Source: Thermothielavioides terrestris NRRL 8126
Taxonomy: Eukaryota > Ascomycota > Sordariomycetes > Sordariales > Chaetomiaceae
Length of the DNA: 64,000 nucleotides
Reading direction: 5' to 3'
NCBI RefSeq assembly: GCF_000226115.1
Contig: NC_016457.1
Location: forward strand, 620,001-684,000
Made by a program: the position numbers and the translations under genes. The notes under the pieces were generated by a model, which worked only from the letters and a program-made list of their open reading frames with translations, did not search any database and was not told the origin of the DNA. Shown one piece after another: positions 1 to 10,304 of this stretch; position 1 is the stretch's first letter; each line of letters opens with the position of its first letter.

Positions 1-691
1 TAGTAGTTGTACTCCTGGGTCGACTGCTCCACGTCGTTCTCGGCCTTCCACAGCGCCTTCTCGTCCTTGGCCGACCTGTCCTTCTTCTCCTGCAGCTTCT
101 TGAGCGTGGCGCGGTGGCGGTCGTAGTCCAGCTTCTTGTGCTCGCGCTTCGTGGCCGTCTTGCGGATTACCTTGATGACGTCGAGCAGCTCGGTCGCCGG
201 ACGGATCACCCTACTTTCAATCATCTCGAGCTCTGGCGCCAGCGTCTCCTGCAAGTCCTTGACCACGGCCTCGTACTCCTCGCACGCGCGGATGCCCTCC
301 AGGTTCCCCTGCAACTTGAGCGACTCGGGATCGGACATGCGGCCGCTGATCGGTTTGTAGATCTCGGTCATGGCCTTGGAGAACTCGATCTGGTGCGAGA
401 GCATGCCGTTGATGGCATCGAAGTACTTTTTGCTCTCATCGTGGAGGTGCTTCGTCTCGGCCTCGAGATCCTGGAACCGGCGCTCCGTGTCGATGTAGAC
501 GGGGTCTTTCGTGTGCTCGCCAATGTTGAGCTTTGCCTTCAATTGTTGAGGCGCCTAAAAAAGAACGAGCACAACCGAATTGTCAGTTCTGCCCGGGTTG
601 CTGCGGGCGCAAAAGTACCGTACTCCCGCAGTGCTTGTGCGGGGCAGCAACTTACGCGAGCGATCCCCTTCTGGAAGCCCCTGAGACTCAT
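1..691 (-). CDS. RVS167: BAR-domain protein, Rvs167/Hob1 type (5' part; runs off the left edge)
   Basis: Membrane-bending BAR protein that acts with actin at endocytic sites; in yeast it works as a heterodimer with Rvs161. Exon 1 is 691-656 (12 codons, MSLRGFQKGIAR). A 101-nt intron follows (GTAAGT donor, TTTTTTAG acceptor). Exon 2 runs from 554 to the window edge, giving 196 visible residues. After the join the protein reads APQQLKAKLNIGEHTKDPVY, typical of Rvs167 rather than Rvs161. The visible part covers the N-terminal amphipathic segment and most of the BAR coiled coil, including KYFDAINGMLSHQIEFSKAM, YKPISGRMSDPE and LDYDRHRATLKKLQEKKD. The expected GPA linker and SH3 domain lie outside the window. 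It is divergently arranged with NFS1, with about 780 bp between the start codons. Family assignment is strong; the Rvs167/Hob1 name rests on the N-terminus. Confidence 0.9.
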
Positions 692-1468
692 TCTTTTTGG
701 TATAAGTCGGTATATTCGAGCAAAATATCCCGTGCTATTCTTCGCGGGGTGAGTCGTGCTATCGCCGGCAAAATAAGGCTGAAACGTAACGTAGACGTTG
801 TCTTGCTTTTCGTGATGTTTTAGGGGTCCTCTCGAGACCTGCGCCCAATGCTCGTTGGTGCCTTTCGGGGCGATGACAACGGTCTGAGGCGGTGCTGGGC
901 TGACTTCAGCTCTCCTTGGCTGACGGAAAGTGGCGCTGCCGGCCCGCCAGAGGCAGAGACTGAATTGACTGCTTTGCCAAGACAGAGCGCCCCAGCAAAT
1001 CCGCGGAGCTCGCAAGTTGAATGCCAGGCGCAATGGAGGCCTGCTGAGTTGAGGGCTGCGAATACGTGGTGGGTCGCCAAACAACCTGCTCTTTTGAACA
1101 TGTGAAGTGAGAAATCAGGTGCAAACCTGGAATGGCAAACTGACGGCCCCCTGTCACCTTCGTCATTGTTCCCCAAAAGTCCCGGTAGTTGTTAATGCCC
1201 AGCAACTTGCGCCATTCCATGCTGGGCGATTACTGTGTGCGCATAGTTACCTTACCTTAACAAGCGGGTCCTCGCCTCGGCGCAGCCAACCAGGCCACGT
1301 CCGACCCTCCGAGCCGTTCATTCACTGTGACCATGGCCGTTATCAATCAGCCATCCAGCACTTTCGCACAGTGGAGAAAGCCGAGGACAGAAAACCGATA
1401 GCTCCGTCCCGCCTCCAGAGCCTCCGAACTTTGCCTCCTGAACATCACAACCGCAGCACCCATTGACC
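692..1468. other. Divergent intergenic region between the RVS167-like gene and NFS1
   Basis: This stretch of 777 bp separates two start codons on opposite strands, so it should hold both promoters and 5' UTRs. I see no TATA box, conserved ORF or repeat that I would defend. The open frames here are short and have no recognisable protein content. Confidence 0.5.
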
Positions 1469-3279
1469 ATGGCGAATCTCGCGCCATCAGTTTTCAGGCA
1501 AGCATCGCGTCTGGCATCGAAGCAGTCCATTTCCGGAGCGCCGCGGCGAGCCGTTGTCGTCCTCTCGCGCGCTTCGACTGCTCCGGCGCGCGGCGCCGGC
1601 CACCGGCGCTATGTGACGCAATCCAAGTCCGACCATGCCCAAGTCCAGGTAGACACGGCCATCCGGCTGGACCGGTCAGAGCTGGAAAAGGCGGGCGCTA
1701 CACTGGAAGTGCAGTCCGGGTCCACGACCCACGTCAGCCCGATGGCTGGTAGGCCTCCTCGTCCCGCAAGCTGTCCCGGCTTCGTTTTGGCTCACTGCTG
1801 ATATTCTTGCCAGATGTCCTCAAGCAGGCCACCAAGATGGACGAGGGCCAGCGGCCCATCTATCTCGACATGCAAGCCACAACACCGGTTGATCCGCGGG
1901 TGCTGGACGCCATGCTGCCGTACTTGACCGGCGTGTTTGGCAACCCGCACTCCCGGACGCACGCGTACGGCTGGGAGAGCGAGCACGCAGTCGAGCAGGC
2001 CCGCGAGCACATTGCGAAGCTGATCGGCGCCGATCCCAAGGAAATCATCTTCACGAGCGGCGCCACCGAGAGCAACAACATGAGCATCAAGGGCGTGGCC
2101 CGGTTCTTTGGCCGGTCGGGGAAGAAGAAGCACATCATCACCAGCCAAACGGAGCACAAATGCGTGCTGGACAGCTGCCGGCATCTGCAAGACGAAGGCT
2201 TCGAGGTCACCTACCTGCCCGTCAGCAGCAAGGGCCTAATCAACCTCGAGGAGCTGAAGGCGGCCATCCGCCCCGACACGGCGCTTGTGAGCATCATGGC
2301 GGTCAACAACGAGATCGGCGTCATCCAACCGATAGCCGAGATCGGCAAGATCTGCCGCGAAAACAAGGTCTTTTTCCACACCGACGCGGCTCAGGCCGTG
2401 GGCAAGATTCCGCTCGACGTCAACGCCATGAACGTGGATCTGATGTCCATCTCCTCCCACAAGATCTACGGCCCCAAGGGGATAGGCGCGTGCTATGTGC
2501 GCAGGCGCCCAAGAGTTAGACTGGAGCCCATCATCAGCGGGGGCGGGCAGGAGCGCGGTCTGCGCAGCGGCACTCTGGCCCCGGCTCTCGTGGTCGGGTT
2601 TGGCGAGGCGTGCCGCATTGCGAAGGAAGAGCTCGAGGTATGTTTTGGATGCGATTTTTCTTTCGAATGCTTGCCGCTGCCCGCATGCACCCTTGCCGTG
2701 ATGAGCTGCTTTAATTACATGCATGGCTTTCTGAAGCCTCGTGACACAGGCCATTCTGTTGACAGACAGCACCTTCTCTGATTCTCTCAATAGCCCTGCT
2801 CTGGCACTTCCTGTTCAGTCAACGCTCGTTTACATGGTCGCTGACAAGCTGAACAGTACGACTCCAAGAGGATCAAGGCGCTCTCGGACCGGCTCCTCAA
2901 GGGCCTCCTGTCGATGGAGCACACGAACCAGAACGGCGACCCGGAGCACTTCTACCCGGGCTGCGTGAACGTCTCGTTCGCCTACGTCGAGGGCGAGTCG
3001 CTGCTCATGGCACTCAAGGACGTCGCGCTGTCGTCGGGCAGCGCCTGCACGTCGGCGTCGCTGGAGCCCAGCTACGTGCTGCGGGCGCTCGGCAACAGCG
3101 ACGAGAACGCGCACTCGAGCATCCGCTTCGGCATCGGCCGCTTCACGACCGAGGCTGAGATCGACTACGTCTTGAAGGCGGTCCGCGAGCGCGTCGGCTT
3201 CCTCCGCGAGCTCAGCCCGCTGTGGGAGCTCGTCCAGGAGGGCGTTGACCTGAAAACGATCGAGTGGACGCAGCACTAG
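1469..3279 (+). CDS. NFS1: Mitochondrial cysteine desulfurase Nfs1
   Basis: PLP-dependent class V aminotransferase-fold enzyme. It removes sulfur from L-cysteine and passes it to the Isu scaffold for Fe-S cluster assembly, working with Isd11 and acyl carrier protein in the mitochondrial matrix. Exons are 1469-1748, 1814-2637 and 2857-3279, giving 508 residues, normal for fungal Nfs1. The start ATG lies in a good context (gaccATGG). The first ~55 residues are rich in Arg, Ser and Ala, as in a mitochondrial presequence. The catalytic domain starts at [30 protein letters not shown] is the PLP-phosphate region, and the PLP lysine is K310 in [10 protein letters not shown]. The persulfide-forming cysteine is C432 in [20 protein letters not shown]. 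The C-terminus [17 protein letters not shown] is the typical eukaryotic tail. Intron 1 is 65 nt and intron 2 is unusually long for this window (219 nt). All key residues are present. Confidence 0.97.
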
Positions 3280-5081
3280 TAGGGAGGAGCGTATCTTATG
3301 TGCGGTAAATAACCGTGGTTTGGGGGCGTTCTCAGTCCCTTTTGCGGCAGAGTAACGGCAGAGCAACGAGCAACGAGCAACAAGCGTCTGCTTGGTTCGA
3401 CAAAGCAGACAATATGTATCATATCATGTATCTATTTTTGTTTTTGGCTTGGTTAGTCGCAGAATGATACCATGAGCTGCGGCACTCCTCAATCGACCGC
3501 CGATTGCCCCGAACTGTCTCGGGGTGTCTCCTCTGTCTGCCACGATATACCTGATCGCCTGGCTCGGCCGTGACTGAAAGGCAGTTCCAACTTTCGTCAC
3601 CTGAAGATTGGAGCGGGGATGCCACGAAATTGTATTGCGTGATGAATGCCCCGCGATGTTGACTCAGGCTGACCCCGCTCACTCCCTCTCTCCCTCTCTC
3701 TCTCACTCGCTCACACACACACTCTCTCTCCCTCACTCTTGCTTTCCCCGGCTGACACACGGGCTTGGGCATGGCATCGGCCTGGGATCCGGTCTTTCTT
3801 TCTGCGCTGTCTATGAATACGTATCTCCCGTGACTAAGACGTCAAGACTCGTTCGTGTGATGCTGACTCGCTCACTCACTCACTCACTCAACATACATGG
3901 CAGATACTGCAGGACTCTTGTTGTTTCGTACGGCCTGCCCACTTGCCTGCCCGCCTACCCACCTGCCTACCCACCTGCCTGCCTACCCACCTGCTTGCCT
4001 GCCTACCTGCCCGCCGGCCCGCCTGCCTGCAGCGGTCATCACCATCCATTATTGAATCGAGCCGAGCCGAGCTTGCGCCGAGCCGAGCTGAGCTGAGCTC
4101 GGATGCTGACGCGGACGAACCGGCGAAGTCTTCTGAGTCAATCCCTTTCCTTTCACGCCGTGAGCCTGTCAACCAGATTTGAGGACGGAAGACGGAACGT
4201 GGTTAATTTAGGTACTCTTTGAGGACGGAAAAAGTCCAGGCATCTTGTTATTTGTTCCTTGTTCCTGACACTACTCCCACCTCCTCTCGTGTTTAAAATT
4301 CGAAGTCTTCACAATTGCCATATTCTTGCATGTGTATTTGGCTCCCTCGCCCGAGTGGGGTGTGATGCCGTGGATGTGAATGAAGGGTACGCGATAGAGC
4401 GCCAGGGACTGGGTCGAGGCGGTTGTGGTCATGTAGGTAGTTAAGGACTTGGCAAAGACGAGATGCCTACCTTGCCAACGCTTATGCTACTCACCCAGTA
4501 AGGCTCGCGATGCGTCTATCCGTTGTCCAATTATTCGTGATGCATGCTTTGGACGCCTTCTTGTGGGCGACTGAATCTAACAGTGGTTGACAGTACGAGA
4601 TGCGTGGGCCAGAGACACTGTGTAAGGAAGTCGATGGGTTGTATGGGTGACCGAAGAGCTCGCGACTCATCCACGGGGCGCGCTTGCTTGCGCGGTTGTA
4701 CTGTGTTAGTGAGGCCGTGGGAGGGTGAAGACGTCACATTGCAAGCTGGCCGTGACACCAAGAAGGCTGAATTGTCGCTGCTTTGGTGTTCATCTGAGGG
4801 TAGTGTCGGCTGAATTCAACGGTCTGGCGATGATGTCATGGTATGACATCATTCCCGACTTGCACCACCAAGAGTAGCGATGGCGAGGAAGCACCAAGCA
4901 TTGAATGAGAACGTAGTGAAAGTGCTTGCCAACAGGTTAATATCGAGCCGTAAGGATAAAAGGTCCATGGCCAGCATCATCAGTCTTCAGTTTTCTAACC
5001 ACAAACAATCAAACATTACACTCGAATCAACACCGAAGTTCCAAAAACTCTCTGGCAACTTGACCACAAGAAGAAACCGCC
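3280..5081. other. Intergenic region with a microsatellite cluster
   Basis: This holds the 3' flank of NFS1 and the promoter/5' UTR of the CsbD-like gene. The interval 3680-4110 is packed with simple repeats: CT/CA-rich tracts around 3685-3735, ACTC repeats around 3868-3892, CCTGC/CCTAC repeats around 3938-4030, and GAGCC/GAGCT repeats around 4058-4102. Open frames crossing it are repeat-derived (Pro/Cys/Leu or Arg/Ala repeats). No gene is recognisable between 4100 and 5080. Confidence 0.6.
3680..4105. repeat. Dense cluster of different simple-sequence repeats
   Basis: Four adjacent microsatellite types follow one another: (CT)n mixed with (CA)n, (ACTC)n, imperfect (CCTGC/CCTAC)n and (GAGCC)n. 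Each has a different unit, so this is not one expanded array. The cluster lies about 400-830 bp downstream of the NFS1 stop codon. Confidence 0.8.
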
Positions 5082-5852
5082 ATGTCTGCCAACAACAACA
5101 ACAACAACAACAACAACCCTTCGACCCTCAGGTCGTACGTTGACTCAGCCGCCGGCACCGTGCAGAACGCCCTAGGTAGCATCATCGGCAATCCTGGCGA
5201 CGAGGTGAGCATGTCTAGTACCGTATTCGACTCACACCGCACTTCTATCAGTCCACTGACATGCTACACGACAGGCTGAGGGGAAGGCAAGGCAGCAGAA
5301 GGCTCAGTCAGAGTACGACGCCTCGCACACGGCCGCCAAGCTGCCCGGCATGACTGCGACCTCCAACGCCGTCGCCAAGGACCATCCCGACCGCAGCGCC
5401 GGCTCATGGAACCAGACGGTGGGCGCCGCCAAGGAGTTCGTCGGCGGTCTGGTGGGCAATGAGGTACGTCCCAGGCACACACGCACGCACTCACACTCAC
5501 ACACACACACACACACACATATTGCGCATCGGATGGAGCCTTGGAGGTCAAGACAGCTAACCGGGATGTTGCGGTTGCACAGGGCCTGAAGCAGTCCGGT
5601 CGCCAGCAGAACGTATCCGGTCAGGAGCAGGAGGCCCGCGGCCAGATCAGCGACTTCACCTCTGGACTTGGCGATCGCGCCTCGGGCGCCGTCGGCAGCG
5701 CCGTGGCGGGCCTGACGGGCGACAGGCAGAAGCAGGCCGAGTACCAGAACCGGCACGACGTAGGCAAGACGCAGCAGCGCGGCGCCGAGCTCGACATCCA
5801 GAAGCAGGCTGAGGCACGTAGCCAGAAGGAGGCTGAGGCTCGTCGCCAGTAG
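5082..5852 (+). CDS. CsbD-like small hydrophilic stress protein (fungal Hmp1 type)
   Basis: Small hydrophilic protein of the fungal CsbD-like group, often annotated as a mismatched base pair and cruciform DNA recognition protein (Hmp1). The group is linked to stress, but its biochemical role is poorly defined. Exons are 5082-5204, 5275-5463 and 5583-5852, all phase 0, giving 193 residues. The N-terminus has a run of nine Asn after MSA. Then come SYVDSAAGTVQNALGSIIGN, HPDRSAGSWNQTVGAAKEFV and GLKQSGRQQNVSGQEQEARG, Gly/Ala-rich amphipathic segments typical of the family. The C-terminus (RQKQAEYQNRHDVGKTQQRG, then Lys/Glu/Ala/Gln) is highly charged and probably helical. No signal peptide or membrane segment is seen. 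The second intron carries a (CA)n microsatellite. Exon ends fit GTGAGC/CAG and GTACGT/CAG. The gene model is firm, the molecular function is not. Confidence 0.85.
5487..5519. repeat. (CA)n microsatellite inside intron 2 of the CsbD-like gene
   Basis: A run of CA dinucleotides, preceded by CACG/CACT variants, starts about 20 nt after the splice donor at 5464. Length variation here would change intron size only. Confidence 0.85.
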
Positions 5853-8674
5853 ATTCAGCTGACCGAGCGGTCTGAGGTTGCCTATGGTGGTGGGACACGG
5901 CGCGGGAGGGAACCTGACGCGGGAACATGTTCTTGATACCCTTGAGATTGGAAGGATGTTCCAATGCTCTGACAACGGCGGAGACTTCGGGATAGAGTAG
6001 TTTCAGGCAGCAAGAACATGGAAAGCCTTTGCCGCGGAAACGCGTCGAAGATGGTGATACTCGCTTCGGCTGAGTAGACAGCACTCTGCATGCAGCCGCT
6101 CATGGCTAATCCCCGCGAGGATTATGGAAAGGCGCCTGACCCTTAATTTCGTTTGGTCGAGCATCGCCACCCAGAATTGCGATCCAGATGAGAAGGCATT
6201 CTGAAATCGCGGGCTCCAGACGCAAGAGGCATGTGACCGAAATTGCTCCGGCAAATTCGGTGACACAAGAGGCTGTTTGCTGAGGGAGGGAGGCCCGGAT
6301 CGGCGGCCACAACCGCTTTGGAAAGAAGACTGAGTAGTATCGCCGATGGCAGCTTATGATATCGCCGCGGATCGCACTGCCGCGGCTCGGCGACGACGGA
6401 ACCTTGGAACTTTGGGGCAGCAATACCACCAAGAGCTAGGAGAGCCGCAGGCGAGATCGACGGACCCAGCAGCGAGTGCGGCGACATGGCCGTGACGAGT
6501 CACACCTACAGTAGTACTGGTGAGCTAAACATCTTCGATATCACCGAGATGGAAAAGGGTCAAGGGGTGTGCAAGAGGAAGTTGTTCAGCTATAGGCCGA
6601 TTCCCGAGGGGCAAAGAACTTGGGAGGTGGCCGCCTCCGGGGGCCGGCCGTAGATCGCCCCGACGCGGTTGAGACGTTGCGGAGCAGGCCGCGGGCAAGC
6701 CCGCATGCCCGAAGTCTAGGTGCTCAAACGGCTTTTGAAGAATGACGGGGGTAGATAGCCCTTCAACTGGGTGTCTGACATGGCAGGTAATGACGGAAAC
6801 CACGAGGTTGATTGCAGGTTTTCGTCGCTTTGGAGTTTGAGTTTAGGGAGAGGTGCAGTTTCCGTCTCCTGAAAGGTGGGCCGCATTGGTGCCTTCCCAA
6901 TTGGGACTGCGGTTCCAGGCATCCCCGGTCCGTCATGTGATCATGGAGGGGCTGCCGCGCCAGTTTGAGCCGCCTGCTTGTTGAGACTTCGGTTCTGAGA
7001 GTGCGAGACTTCCCAGACAGCCTCAAAATCCGCCTGTCGCTGCAGCAATTCGAAGCAAGCGCCTATCTCTGTTTAGGTACTCCCTATCTAGCAGGTGACT
7101 CTTCTTGGCACAGGGCGGCGAGGCGAGAGGAAGAAACGACCCTAACGGAGTTAACGTCAACCGTCCGCGGCGGCGGTGCTGGGATTGTGACAACCACAAC
7201 CATGGCAGCGATAGTCTACTAACCGTAACGGAAAGGAGCTTCCTCTCTGTATTTGAATTCCGTACTCCTTACTCCGTATTCCGTATGGTATTCCTTTCTC
7301 GTTGTTACCGACGCTGCATGTTCGCGGCAGCGACGTTTGACGGCATCCTGTAGGGCTGATTCCCGAATGGAGCAAGTCCAGATGAATTCTCCATCTTCTG
7401 ATTGGCTGAGTCTACCATTAAGTTTTTTTCTGTTCTGTTCGCTCCCGCCCAACTGGAAGTCAGTCACCCCCGTCTTTTTCTGTCTCGCCGGATGAGAAGC
7501 AAATAGTTGCTTGACGGCTGGGTGTAATCAGTATTCCCTTCACTCTCAGGAGCGCCCCTTACATTGAACGTTTCCTTCTTCGCGCTGGTTCGTGTAACAT
7601 CATTCCACCTTGCGGTGACCCTACTCCTCCCTCCTGTACACGTGTACCTAGCTCCGGTGGTTGGTTTGATGTCGCGGGCGTCTAATTCTTAGCGCCGACC
7701 CTGGCTGCCCTGGCTCTTGGTTTCTGGTTAACGTTACACGACCTCCCGAGGTACACGACATACTCCGTTGGTGCCTTAGTTACCGGACCTGGCCGCCGGG
7801 TTTTGACAAGTTTGCAAATCCCGCGTTTCGGCTCCTCCTCGCCTAACTTTGCAGAGCGCGCATTCTGTTCAATGACAGTTACAGAGGTCCTTGCACCCTC
7901 GCGAGACCGTCGAGTCGTATGGCATCGAGCGATTTCCGAGACCGCTTCAACAGGCCAAGTACGGGATAACTACCAGGTAGGTACCTACTGGAATACAGGA
8001 ATACGCAAGTACACTACACTTCTCCCTCGACACCCCCCCGGCCTCCCGCGTCGGCCGCAGAGTGGGGCCTCTCCACAGTCCTCGGCTCCACTCTATGCAA
8101 CTTTGGGGGCGGGATTCCGACGCGCTCTCGGACGTCTTCCCTCTGCATCCGCCAACAAGCCCCCAAATTGCGCGCGAGACAGCTTCTGCAAGCAGACCCT
8201 CCGCCGAGTTCGCTGATTCGACTCGGCTAGTGGAAGCCTAGCTCGTTCCACTCTTTTGCAACGGCGCGACGGGGTCTTGTGCTCTTGTCGCGATTGAGTC
8301 GTCGAATCACTGGCCGCATCGCGGCTCTTCCTGCCTGTCCTACCCTGCATGCTGTCCGGAATCCCTGCAGTAGTCGCTCGGTGCGGCTGCACTGCTGGAC
8401 GTGGATTCCGCTCCTGCGCGGCCGTTGGTCGCGTCTGTCAGGCTGGCGGCAATGCATTCCAGGTTCATTCCCCCCCCCCCCACCCCCTTCCCAGCCGTTC
8501 CTGCCGTGTCTTCCTGCCAGATTCGGGACCCGGAGACATGGCCATGGCGCCGCCCATGCAGCATGCCCCGAGTCTTACTTGGAGTTCGTTGAGCTTGGCA
8601 ACGTGTGTCACCCACTTCCTCGGTTCTCCGTGATGTACGTACATACACTACACTACATACCCGCAACCACGGCC

Positions 8675-8686
8675 TAGTGTACACTA
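8675..8686. repeat. Perfect 12-bp palindrome TAGTGTACACTA (copy 1)
   Basis: The 12 bases read the same on both strands. An identical copy lies at 13021-13032, and truncated versions occur at 12133, 22291 and 47994. All copies are intergenic. Confidence 0.8.
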
Positions 8687-9089
8687 CTGCGGTAGCGTAC
8701 GGATTACTCGACTAGCGTTATGGCATTACCCGAGGAGGGGTGGCCGATGGTTTTCGCACACACCCCTGCGATCCCGCAGGAGAAGCTTCCACACCCTACC
8801 AAGAAAGAAGTAGCTTCCTTGGCGTCGCGGCCGTCTCCTCTGCTTCACACGATCCCTACTCTGGACTTGCGGGCTCTTGCTAGGTCCAAGCATCTCCAAC
8901 ACCCTTGTCTCGGGTCGCATACCAATCATTCATCATGACCTACCTCATCTTCTCCCAGCTGGGCTGCCTTGGATTGTGGCCGCAACCGCCGCACCAACTA
9001 CCGCGTCTGCGCCTCCTGAATCGTAGTACGACTAGCTAGTTGCCTCTTCTTTGTCGTCAGCCATGGAACCACCGTTGTCCTGGGACGAC

Positions 9090-9097
9090 TTATATAA
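9090..9097 (+). promoter_or_regulatory. Candidate TATA box of the NmrA-like gene
   Basis: TTATATAA lies about 150 bp upstream of the ATG at 9246. If it is the core promoter, translation must start at 9246 and not at the in-frame upstream ATG at 9063. Confidence 0.4.
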
Positions 9098-9245
9098 CGG
9101 CCCCGTGATGGCGCTCTCATCCTGGCCTCGTCATGAAGCGTCGCCGACATCACTGCCACCCGAACCCGAACCAGTCGTCACTGTCAGCTCCTGGCCCAAG
9201 TCTGCCATCTCCACCATGAAGCACCGCGCCAACCAGCTTGCCATA

Positions 9246-10304
9246 ATGAGGATCGCCATCGCCGGCGGCGGCGGTTTCGCACAGATCCTGGCCCAGCAGA
9301 TAAGCCAGACGGCGCATGCATTGCTTGTCCTGTCCCGCAGGGTACGCTGTGCCCTACCCAAGATGACGCTTTCGAGATGCAGGTCACTTATCGTTTTCCG
9401 CAGCCGCACCCCGAGCTCGAGGACTTCTGCCCCGGCTGCCAAGTTGCCATCGTCGACTATGACGATGTTGAGAACCTGCGATACACGCTGCAGGGCGTTG
9501 ACCTGGTCATCTCCACTATCGCCGGCAACGAGCAGCTCAACCTCATCGACGCCGCCCGCCGAGCCCGCGTCAGGATGTTTGTCCCATCCGAGTTTGAGGG
9601 GGATCTCGGCCACCGGCCGGCAAACGATCCTCTCGACCGCGGCTCCCAGTCTGCCCTCCAGCTCCTCGAGAGCTGGTCGCAGTCCAGATCCCACAGGCTG
9701 CGCTATACCGTCTTCTCCTGCGGCATCTTCATGGAGCGCTTCGGGCCCGGGGGCCTGCAGACGTACCAGATCGGAGCCGGGTGCGGCATCCAGGGACCCG
9801 ACGACTATCTCATCAACATCCAGGACGGGAGGGCAGAGATCATCCCGACCAACTCGGCTGGACGGCCTGCGCACGTCTCGCTGACCTCGGCGTACGACGT
9901 GGCCCAGTTTGTCACGGCGGCCATCGAGATGGGCCTCGACAACTGGCCCAAGGAGTTCCGGATGAGAGGCGATACCATGACGGTGCAAGAGCTTGTCACG
10001 ACGTGCTCCAACACCCTTGGAAGTCGGTTGCTTCCCCCCCTTCTTGGCCCGTCTTCCCTTCAAGACTAACACATATGGTACAGTCCCTTTCAGCCTTGTC
10101 ACTCGCCACTATCAGGAGGTGGAAGCGCAGGCCGAGTCCTGCCTGCAGCGCGGGGACTGGGCACAGTGGTACTACTTCCAGAGGCTACTCCAGACCGCCA
10201 ACGGCCGGTACCATGTCCGCCAGCCCAACTTGAACGAGGCCACCCAGGTGCAACCTATGCCGTTCAGAACGTGGCTGGAGAGTGTATGGCCATCAGGTGT
10301 CTGA
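9246..10304 (+). CDS. NmrA-like / isoflavone-reductase-like NAD(P)-binding oxidoreductase
   Basis: Atypical short-chain dehydrogenase of the NmrA/isoflavone reductase-like group. Exons are 9246-9341, 9404-10022 and 10084-10304 (311 residues). MRIAIAGGGGFAQILAQQI is the N-terminal Rossmann strand with a glycine-rich dinucleotide-binding loop, followed by HALLVLSRR at the end of the second strand. Next come LRYTLQGVDLVISTIAGNEQ and a conserved MFVPSEFEGDLG segment. The C-terminal half shows HVSLTSAYDVAQFVTAAIEM and TRHYQEVEAQAESCLQRGDW. Introns are 62 and 61 nt; the second has a clear CTAAC branch point. An in-frame ATG at 9063 would add 61 Pro/Trp/Ser-rich residues. I prefer 9246 because the family begins at the Rossmann strand and a TATA-like element lies between the two. 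Substrate unknown; with no neighbouring pathway genes, either a redox enzyme or a redox-sensing NmrA-type regulator is possible. Confidence 0.85.

Larger units (their letters stand above)
5853..9245. other. Gene-poor intergenic region (3.4 kb)
   Basis: No protein family is recognisable in any frame. It contains a TACGGAATACGGAGT-type motif (7271-7285, read on the minus strand), a 12-bp GTAGGTACCTAC palindrome (7977-7988), a TAGTGTACACTA palindrome (8675-8686) and a C-run near 8470-8485. Its right end holds the likely promoter of the NmrA-like gene. Confidence 0.5.

Noticed and set aside
3608..4172. Frames encoding Pro/Cys/Leu or Arg/Ala repeats
   Set aside because: They are translations of microsatellite DNA in several frames, not a structured protein.
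9131..10102. 323-codon minus-strand frame
   Set aside because: Antisense to the NmrA-like gene and crosses both of its introns. No motif of its own.
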